Origin: Mnemiopsis leidyi
Lineage: Eukaryota > Ctenophora > Tentaculata > Lobata > Bolinopsidae
Length of the DNA: 32,653 bases
Direction: 5' to 3'
NCBI GenBank assembly: GCA_000226015.1
Contig: JH152760.1
Location: forward strand, 107,877 to 140,529
Shown here: positions 10,933 to 17,984 of the stretch, piece by piece
Numbering within the stretch: the first letter of the stretch is position 1
Layout: every line of letters begins with the position of its first letter
Made by a program: the position numbers and the translations under genes
The notes under the pieces: generated by a model
Databases searched by the model: none
What the model was told of the DNA's origin: nothing
What the model saw: the letters and a program-made list of their open reading frames with translations, nothing else

Positions 10933-12435
10933 TTAGAAACGATAGTAATCAAAACGATCCCTGCTGCATTGAGGAATGTCACAGTACTCCCAGATATCGT
11001 ACCAAGACCAGAATAAGGCCTTGTAACACCAAGGTCTACTGTCATCACCAGGACTGGGGTTCCTGCAGAAGGTGTGTTCTCCTACACCAGCCCAGTTGTA
11101 CTCGGGAGAGTGGTAGCTGTGTATCACGGGGTAGTCTCTGTTCCAGTTCTGACAGTCATAATCACTGGTCGTTCGGCCGACCTTACCACGGTACTGGACT
11201 CCATTTCCAGTGTAACAGTCCATGTCCCAGATGCAGGATGGGATGTCACACTCTTCTGTTTCTGTTTCGCTGATGTAACAGAAAGGCTGGGCTCGGAGTC
11301 GGTTTCCATCGGGGTTCTGACAGTAGTGGTTAGACTCAGCTTTGTGAGCAAGAGGAGTTCGCTTCCAGTTGATACAGGCTTTTCCAGATTTAGAGGTGGA
11401 ACGGATAGAACCGTGAAATTGTTGCCCTTTATCTAAGCTGCAGAAAACGTCGTTAAGAAGAGCTTTAACAGATCGAAGATTGGAAAGATTTTCCAGCTCA
11501 TTCACATTTACAGGTCCATCTCTCTCAGAAATCCGTTTGAAGTAACCTGCTTGATTGTTCTTGTCGAACACCTCAAACTCTCCACTGATAACTTTAGCAG
11601 ATCTGATTGTGGTGTTCAGGTTCATGTTGTCGTCATAGTAACGGTAGCAGTTTCCGGTCATGTCTTCCCCAGTGCATACCTCAATGACAGGTCCGATACA
11701 ACCATCAAGGGAGTCTGTTCCATGAGACCAGGTGAAAGCTGTCACTGGACACTGCATGCACTGAACAGCTCCTTCGTCAGAACTGTACTGGTGTCTGGGA
11801 CATGGTCTACAGGCCACAGCATTATCAATGTTACTGAATGTACCTCTGGGACAAGATATGCACCCTTTAACTGGATCTCTATATTGACCAGGACTACAGT
11901 TGACATCTTGACACTGGTCCAAGGAAGTTGCTCCTTCCACCAAGGTTATCTGCCCTCTAGGACAGAGTTTGCAGGAGGTAGAGGCGGGAGTGTCCTGGTA
12001 CTGGCCTGCAGAACAGACCTTGCACCCTGATGCTCCGTCCTCGTCTTGGTAGTGTCCAGGGAGACAGTCCTGACAAAGGGTGCCACCCTCAGTGGGACTG
12101 TGTTGTCCTTTACCGCAGGGGAAACACTCATAATTACCATCTTCTGTGGTGATCTGTCCAGCAGGACACTTCAGGCACTCCCAGTAACCCATGTCTGGGG
12201 TGTAGGAACCGGCAGGGCACATGCTACAGGCTAATGCTCCTTCTTCATTGTTGAATTCTCCCTCATAGCACTGCTCACACTCATCAGCACCTGAAAGGTG
12301 GGTTCCATCGACCGACCAGGTACCTTTAGGACACGTGGCACCATCTTCTAGATCTAGAATATCGTCGAATGTTGTCCTGTTTTCACTTCCAGAGACCTGG
12401 AGAACGAAAAATAGGTACAGCGCTAGTGTTCTCAT
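10933..12435 (-). CDS. K1: secreted Cys-repeat / crystallin-like / double-kringle protein, 500 aa
   Basis: One uninterrupted exon from ATG at 12435 to TAG at 10933; an in-frame GTG six bases upstream is not a credible start. Residues 1-18 are a signal peptide. Residues 34-246 hold TNFR/ephrin-receptor-like Cys repeats of the form C-P-x-G-x-(Y/F)-...-C-x-x-C. Residues 251-326 read as two beta/gamma-crystallin Greek-key motifs: TGEDMTG then ISGEFEVFDKNNQAG, ending LSNLRSVKAL. Two kringles follow at about 332-401 (NHYCQNPDGN...CDIPSC) and 407-490 (HTFCRNPSPGD-SRPWCYK...YCDIPQC), then a short DYYRF tail. Kringles bind proteins or lysine-like ligands; there is no protease domain, so this is a binding or matrix protein rather than a plasminogen. 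The gene is the smaller member of an inverted pair with K2. A full-length single exon stands out beside nine-exon neighbours. There is no transmembrane segment or GPI signal at the C terminus. Confidence 0.9.
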   Translation of the reverse strand: MRTLALYLFFVLQVSGSENRTTFDDILDLEDGATCPKGTWSVDGTHLSGADECEQCYEGEFNNEEGALACSMCPAGSYTPDMGYWECLKCPAGQITTEDGNYECFPCGKGQHSPTEGGTLCQDCLPGHYQDEDGASGCKVCSAGQYQDTPASTSCKLCPRGQITLVEGATSLDQCQDVNCSPGQYRDPVKGCISCPRGTFSNIDNAVACRPCPRHQYSSDEGAVQCMQCPVTAFTWSHGTDSLDGCIGPVIEVCTGEDMTGNCYRYYDDNMNLNTTIRSAKVISGEFEVFDKNNQAGYFKRISERDGPVNVNELENLSNLRSVKALLNDVFCSLDKGQQFHGSIRSTSKSGKACINWKRTPLAHKAESNHYCQNPDGNRLRAQPFCYISETETEECDIPSCIWDMDCYTGNGVQYRGKVGRTTSDYDCQNWNRDYPVIHSYHSPEYNWAGVGEHTFCRNPSPGDDSRPWCYKALFWSWYDIWEYCDIPQCSRDRFDYYRF

Positions 12436-12520
12436 CTTCACGAATGGGGGAAGTAACGAGTGAGTTGAGATGAGAGGGAGGAGGATGGACAGGGGTATAA
12501 ATGAGTTAGATGAGCAGATG
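12436..12520 (-). promoter_or_regulatory. K1 5' flank conserved with K2
   Basis: Read on the minus strand, this flank aligns with 15107-15184 upstream of K2: a shared CATCTGCTC(A/G)TCTAA block at the distal end and a shared TCAACTCACTC(G/T)TTACTTCCCC block just before the ATG. It is the probable 5' UTR and core promoter, copied with the gene. An AT-rich stretch (TTTATAC here) lies between the blocks. Confidence 0.55.
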
Positions 12521-12523
12521 CAA

Positions 12524-12553
12524 GGTCACGTGAGAGAAAAAGAAACACGTGAC
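12524..12553. promoter_or_regulatory. Paired CACGTG E-boxes upstream of K1
   Basis: GTCACGTGA at 12525-12533 and ACACGTGAC at 12545-12553 are two CACGTG cores about 20 bases apart, directly distal to the conserved K1 flank. This is the site type bound by USF/MITF/TFE or Myc-family bHLH proteins. The matching position upstream of K2 has no such pair. Confidence 0.4.
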
Positions 12554-13195
12554 GATCTAAAAATTCTCCTTTTTAGTATGACCAGACCGACTATCATGCT
12601 AACTTTAAGTTGAACGTGTCAATCAAATTGTGCTGTCCATGGTGTCATAGGGATCTTGTTAGCGGCTCTACAGCTGCTAGGTTGCTAATCTCTTTCTCGC
12701 TGTCACTAAACCTGTGAACCTCATCATCCAGGTAAATTTGAAGTACTACTGCCAAGGAGGCCGTCCTTACGTATCACATTGTTGAATGTTGGGCATGATG
12801 TAGTGAGTCGATCAGATGATTTTGGGCACTGCTGCAGTGGGACACCAACTGTTGAACAAAAGCACTTTGTTCTATAACTTTGAGTTTATATTTGTAAAAT
12901 TTGACGTTAAACGTAATTAGCACCTGAGGTTCTTTGAGTTTGATGACTCAACCAGACCGGCATCAAATCATATTATGCTAATCTGATCTTCTTTTGGCTC
13001 GCCAAAAAGCTAAACAAATTTGGGATATCTTAAATCTTAATAAAAAGAAATTAGCTGCATGAGCAATTCACAGGTTATATCTGTAAATTGCTTCACACAG
13101 ATACGGAATAAATAATATTAATGGGCGATTGAAACTTTTTCAAATAATGAGTGTAAAATATCTAAAATTGAATTAAACCATCGAAACTCTTTCAG
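12554..13195. other. Spacer, K1 side
   Basis: Upstream DNA of K1. No M10-type exon was recognised here on the plus strand that would join to the ShK exon at 13196. A minus-strand open stretch near 12650-12775 of about 40 codons has no ATG and no family resemblance. Confidence 0.4.
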
Positions 13196-13323
13196 AATGC
13201 AAGGACGTGCGAGAAAAAAACTGCAAAAAGCTCAAAAAGAAACCAGAAAAACTGGAAAGAAAGTGCCAAAAGTCTTTGTGGAGACAATCGTGTCCCCTGA
13301 CATGTGGAAGATGCAATACATAA
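13196..13323 (+). pseudogene. Orphan ShK terminal exon, relic of an M10 gene
   Basis: After a CTCTTTCAG acceptor, the plus strand reads a phase-1 ShK domain (G plus AA gives Glu) to TAA at 13321-13323. It has six Cys in ShK spacing and contains ERKCQKSLW and CPLTCGRC. Its closest relative in the window is the last exon of M10 gene A (IEKKCQKESW, CPLTCGVC). The matching acceptor phase and exon-final stop show it is a copied terminal exon. No signal-peptide or catalytic exon was found upstream on this strand, so it looks like a fragment of a third M10 copy. An unrecognised plus-strand gene using it remains possible. Confidence 0.7.
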
Positions 13324-13782
13324 ATCTAATCCTAGATGTGACTCACAAAGTGACTTCGTGAAAATGAAGACGTTAAGATTTGTATTTATTTGACATGAAT
13401 TTGCCGTACACACTGTGAAAAGATGACAGGAATTAAAGTGAAACAGTTCCGATGCATGATTAATTGTGACGTTATCCAACGGTTTTAAAGTGAATCCTCG
13501 TGGTATGACTATGAATGACAGGTGATTGTGATAATAAATTTCATCTCAGCTTTTAAAGAGAAATTTAGAACCTGTACACGACTTAAGATTGACTGGCGAT
13601 CATACCTGATTTAGTGATTTGCTTTGATTCAGATGGTATAAGATCAGATGACATTACAACTCATCTAGAGTATTACTGCGTTATAGCATACTTTGATATA
13701 TTTCAAACTACAAATTAAATACACTTATTGATGATTGTTTAGGTTTTTTACCAACATTTGAGATCAAACTTTGTGTTTTATT

Positions 13783-14766
13783 ATATATATACCTTATCTC
13801 TGGAAACGTTTCCGGTGGTAATGTGCCAATTTGAGCTCGTCAGGCCAAAGTTTTAACCGGAGATCTTTTTCACCGGGCGCTTTTTATCCGGAAACTTTTG
13901 AACCGTTCGGTTTATTATCTATTTTTGCGGTAATTTTTTCGGTTGTGTTAATGTAAAATTATCTGGCACGTTACAACTTACAATAATCTCGCACGTTTTA
14001 ACTGTGATTTTCATAAATACCTAGGCAAACCAATAAACCATTTTGAAACTTACAACTTTTGGTTTGGTTGGAGAGACGAAATAAAACAGTTAACATGACT
14101 GGGTTCTTGAAATCTTCAATTTATACATCATCTTTAGAGAACCTCAAATTATTTGTATAATAGTAGTTGTTGAAAGTATTAAAACTTAGTAATCAGTTAG
14201 GATGTTCGTATCAAATTATTATACATTGGTTCTATCCTATTTCGTTATTCATTCTAAAAACCAACTGCGATAGATAAGCTATCGCTAGCACTGCTACAAG
14301 TACAGGTGTAAAGTAGACTAAGAGACCTTTGATGATAGATAGCGATACCGATTACCGTTATTCGAGCCCCTAATTCCAGTCTAATCGGGTTAGCTTTAAT
14401 AATTTTCATTTAACTACTAGAACTATCTTAACTTTTTCTTAATTGCTTACGTGGCGAATATCAAAGTCCGAAGTACAATATTAGTCTTATTTCATAGAGC
14501 ACACAGACACTGTACAATAAAAATATCTTGAATAACTTTATCATGCGTGTTACAATATTAAGTTTGCAATATAAACTTATACGTTCAAATTCATCGTAAA
14601 TTTTTGACAAGCGCCGTGTGAAAATTTCGCCAAAAATCGCCAAATTTCGTTTATTTTGGTGTTTTTCTTCTGGATCGCGATTCGGGCCATGTTTTTTAAC
14701 CGGCCAACTAATAACTAGCCTTATAATTACCACCGGAAACTTTTCCACCGATTAGGTATATACATT
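13783..14766. mobile_element. Candidate non-autonomous DNA transposon (about 1 kb, imperfect TIRs)
   Basis: The ends form an imperfect inverted repeat of about 38 bp: TATATACC-TTATCTCTGGAAACG-TTTCCGGTGGTAAT at 13783-13822 and its near complement at 14726-14766. Inside, further CCGGAAACTTTTnnACCG and TTTTAACCGG motifs recur near both ends. On the minus strand a short frame from about 14690 (MARIAIQKKNTKINEIW) could be a decayed transposase start, but no transposase motif is recognised. No target-site duplication was fixed with confidence. Confidence 0.45.
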
Positions 14767-15106
14767 TTATCATAAATGTGCCATCTTGTCCCCTGAAGCA
14801 TATTAAAAGATCTAACGTTGGGAATCAATCAGCTGCTAAATAGGAATTGCAAAACAGATGGCGTAGTGGCTTCAAACCTCAACCTTCACCTTAAGTTAAA
14901 CACGACTTCACATATCCGATATCTACCAAGTAAACTGAACGTTCGCACTAATTTTTATTACAATGAAAATGTCGAGACAATTTTCGCAAGGCTGACAGCT
15001 GGATTAAGAGAAATTGATTTAAAAGCTTTATGGCTGACCAAATTAAACTGCCCAGACACAAAGCAGCGGTCCGCAAGTTCGATTTCATACCACTTTACTA
15101 GATCCA

Positions 15107-15184
15107 CATCTGCTCGTCTAAATCATATTTAGTCTCTTTTAAACCACCTCCATCAACTCACTCTTTACTTCCCCAATTCGTGTG
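15107..15184 (+). promoter_or_regulatory. K2 5' flank conserved with K1
   Basis: Counterpart of 12436-12520 on the opposite strand. The two flanks share the distal CATCTGCTC block and the proximal TCAACTCACTC block ending just before the ATG. ATATTTAG at 15125-15132 is the AT-rich element in the place of a TATA box. Confidence 0.55.
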
Positions 15185-17683
15185 ATGAAAACTCTAGCGC
15201 TGTGCCTACTTTTTGTCCTCCAGGTTTCTGGAAACAGGACACGATACGATGATATTCTAGATCTAGAAGATGGTGCCATATGTCCTAGAGGAACCTGGTC
15301 GGTTGATGGAACCCATTATCTTGGAGGTGATGAGTGTGAGCTGTGTTACGAGGGAGAGTACAATGACGAAGAAGGAGGAATAGCCTGTGAAATGTGTCCT
15401 GCCGGAACGTTTGCTCCAGATATGGGATACTGGGAATGTCTTAAATGTCCTCCAGGAGAGATCACCAAAGAAACCGGTAACTACGAGTGTTTCCCCTGCC
15501 GCAAAGGCCAGCACAGTCCAAGCGAAGGTGGAACTGATTGTATGGACTGTCTTCCTGGATATTACCAGGATGTGGAAGGAGCTGCGAGCTGTAAGATCTG
15601 CCCTATCTTAACGTACGGCGATGATGCCGGGGCAATAGCCTGCAAAGACTGTCCCTCAAACACTTACAAGGAGGGTATGACTGAGTGTAAGATTGTCTGT
15701 CCAGCTGGTCATATAGAGAAGGATGGGCAGTGTGAGCCTTGTCCTGCAGGAGAGTACGAGTCTGAAGGACAATGTAAACCTTGTGGTGCGGGAACATACT
15801 CTGATAAGTCAGGGTCTGTGTCATGTGACCTATGTGGAGCAGGATCCTACAGTGCTGAGGGAGCAGTGCAGTGTGTTGAGTGCTCTGTTGGACAGTACCA
15901 GGACAAAGCTGGCCAGGCCTTATGTGAAGATTGTGCTGCTGGGTACTACGGACCCAATGTTGCTGCTGTAAACTGCATCAAGTGTGCTGCTGGTTTCTTC
16001 AACCCTCAGCAAGGACAGTCTTCTTGCCAGGAATGTCCTGCTGGTACAATCACTGACATTGAGGGTCAGCTAGCCTGTCAGGAATGTGACGCTGGATCGT
16101 ACTCCATCTCCTCCTCTCAGTGTGCCGAGTGTCCGGCAGGTCACTTCTCTGATGATAAGGCAGCCGAGTGTTCACCTTGTGCTCCTGGATATTACGCCCC
16201 TCAACCAGGTGCCTCTGGTTGCGAGCCATCCCCTGCAGGAACCTACGTCGACAAGGAGGGTGCTGTTGATACCCTTGTCTGTCCTGAAGGACATTACTGT
16301 GCTGAAGGAACTGTTACCCCATCTGAGTGTCCTGCCGGATCATACTGTCCTGAAGGCTCTGCTTCTCCAGCTCTTTGCCCGGTCGGAACCTATAATCCCA
16401 ATGCATCGGTAAGCTCCGATGCAGAATGTATTCAATGCCCAGCTGGCAAATATTGTGGCGAGGAAGGTTTGTCAGCTCCATCTGGTGACTGTGATGCAGG
16501 CTACTTCTGCCCTGCTGGTAGTTCAACTTCTCAAGAAGTGATAAGCCCTGCTGGAAACTATTGCCCAGCTGGATCAGCTGAGCCAACACCATGTCCTATA
16601 AGTACCTACAATGAGCTGACTGGAATGTCTTCCCTTGTTGACTGTAAGTCATGTCCAGAAGGACAGGAAACCTTGGTGGAAGGAGCAACTTCCTTGGACC
16701 AGTGTCAAGATGTCAACTGTAGTCCTGGTCAATATAGAGATCCAGTTAAAGGGTGTATATCTTGTCCCAGAGGTACATTCAGTAACATTGAAAATGCTGT
16801 GGCCTGTAGACCATGTCCCAGACACCAGTACAGTTCTGTAGAAGGGGCTGTTCAGTGCATGCAGTGTCCAGTGACAGCTTTCACCTGGTCTCATGGAACA
16901 GACTCCCTTGATGGTTGTATCGGACCTGTCATTGAGGTATGCACTGGGGAAGACATGACCGGAAACTGCTACCGTTACTATGACGACAACATGAACCTGA
17001 ACACCACAATCAGATCTGCTAAGGTTATCAGTGGAGAGTTTGAGTTGTTTGACGGAATAAACAAGGTTGGATACCACACCAGACTCTCCGAAAAACATGG
17101 CCCTCACAATGTTGCTGAGCTAGGAAGACTTTCTAACCTGAGGTCCTTCACCGCCCATATCAATGACGTGTTCTGCAGTTTGGATCAAGGCTGGAAGTAC
17201 CACGGCTCAATCCGTTCCACCTCTAAATCTGGAAAAGCCTGTATCAACTGGAAACGAACTCCTCTTGCTCACAAAGCTGCACCAAACCACTACTGTCAGA
17301 ACCCTGATGGAAACCGACTCCGAGCCAAGCCTTTCTGTTACATCAGCGAAACAGAAACAGAAGAGTGTGACATCCCATCCTGCATCTGGGACATGGACTG
17401 TTACACTGGAAATGGAGTCCAGTACCGTGGTAGGGTCGGCCGAACGACCAGTGATTATGACTGTCAGAACTGGAACAGAGACTACCCCGTGATACACAGC
17501 TACCACTCTCCCGAGTACAACTGGGCTGGTGTAGGAGAACACACCTTCTGCAGGAACCCCAGTCCTGGTGATGACAGTAGACCTTGGTGTTACAAGGACT
17601 ATTTCTGGTCCTGGTTCGATATCTGGGACTACTGTGACATTCCTCAATGCAGCAGGGAAAAGTTCGACTATTACCGATTCTAA
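15185..17683 (+). CDS. K2: secreted Cys-repeat / crystallin-like / double-kringle protein, 832 aa
   Basis: A single exon from ATG at 15185 (the GTG just before it is not a likely start) to TAA at 17681-17683. It has the same architecture as K1: signal peptide 1-16, Cys repeats 33-577, crystallin-like segment about 582-657 (TGEDMTG; ISGEFELFDGINKVG), kringle 1 at 663-732, kringle 2 at 738-821 and a DYYRF tail. The 332 extra residues relative to K1 are all in the Cys-repeat array, about residues 139-490. Repeats there change class, from C-P-A-G-x-Y with C-x-x-C spacing to CPxGxYCPxGSxxPxxC units (about 365-470). Some units lack Cys, as in CEPSPAG and VISPAGNYC. The C-terminal half is almost identical to K1 apart from residues 621-674. 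It is predicted to be an extracellular binding or matrix protein with no catalytic domain. It is convergent with M10 gene B, about 300 bases away. Confidence 0.92.
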   Translation: MKTLALCLLFVLQVSGNRTRYDDILDLEDGAICPRGTWSVDGTHYLGGDECELCYEGEYNDEEGGIACEMCPAGTFAPDMGYWECLKCPPGEITKETGNYECFPCRKGQHSPSEGGTDCMDCLPGYYQDVEGAASCKICPILTYGDDAGAIACKDCPSNTYKEGMTECKIVCPAGHIEKDGQCEPCPAGEYESEGQCKPCGAGTYSDKSGSVSCDLCGAGSYSAEGAVQCVECSVGQYQDKAGQALCEDCAAGYYGPNVAAVNCIKCAAGFFNPQQGQSSCQECPAGTITDIEGQLACQECDAGSYSISSSQCAECPAGHFSDDKAAECSPCAPGYYAPQPGASGCEPSPAGTYVDKEGAVDTLVCPEGHYCAEGTVTPSECPAGSYCPEGSASPALCPVGTYNPNASVSSDAECIQCPAGKYCGEEGLSAPSGDCDAGYFCPAGSSTSQEVISPAGNYCPAGSAEPTPCPISTYNELTGMSSLVDCKSCPEGQETLVEGATSLDQCQDVNCSPGQYRDPVKGCISCPRGTFSNIENAVACRPCPRHQYSSVEGAVQCMQCPVTAFTWSHGTDSLDGCIGPVIEVCTGEDMTGNCYRYYDDNMNLNTTIRSAKVISGEFELFDGINKVGYHTRLSEKHGPHNVAELGRLSNLRSFTAHINDVFCSLDQGWKYHGSIRSTSKSGKACINWKRTPLAHKAAPNHYCQNPDGNRLRAKPFCYISETETEECDIPSCIWDMDCYTGNGVQYRGRVGRTTSDYDCQNWNRDYPVIHSYHSPEYNWAGVGEHTFCRNPSPGDDSRPWCYKDYFWSWFDIWDYCDIPQCSREKFDYYRF

Positions 17684-17892
17684 GGATCTTTCTTCTTAAG
17701 TTTTTAATCCACTTGTGTTACAAAATGCTTTAACATTTATGTTTGAAATGTATAACTTTTTCATTTGTCAATCAATAACTCTTCTGTCCACTAATTTGAC
17801 TGACTAAACAGCGATTTAGCAACATAATGATACAGTGACTAACTCACAGTATTTGAGTATTACTCTCAGAAGTGGAAACTGACCGAAATCCA

Positions 17893-17898
17893 AATAAA
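17893..17898 (+). terminator. Candidate K2 polyadenylation signal
   Basis: AATAAA about 210 bases past the K2 stop codon, lying between the convergent 3' ends of K2 and M10 gene B. Confidence 0.45.
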
Positions 17899-17984
17899 AA
17901 ATAACTAATTCATTAGCTGTCTTACAGTCTTGCCCACTCGCTCACTGACAATCACACTGATGCACAATCTGACAATCTAGCTTA

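Noticed and set aside
11074..12234. Open frames on the plus strand and other minus-strand frames inside K1
   Set aside because: They are shadows of the K1 coding sequence. The same shadows recur inverted in K2 at 15263-17647 because the two genes are nearly identical.
12650..12775. Minus-strand stretch reading YLDDEVHRFSDSEKEISNL
   Set aside because: About 40 codons without ATG, convincing splice sites or family resemblance; probably chance.
14461..14748. Minus-strand frame inside the candidate transposon
   Set aside because: It begins with GTG and shows no transposase motif; it is mentioned only as a possible relic of the element.
14818..15132. Plus-strand frame just upstream of K2
   Set aside because: It begins with TTG rather than ATG and overlaps the conserved K2 5' flank, which is better explained as promoter and 5' UTR.
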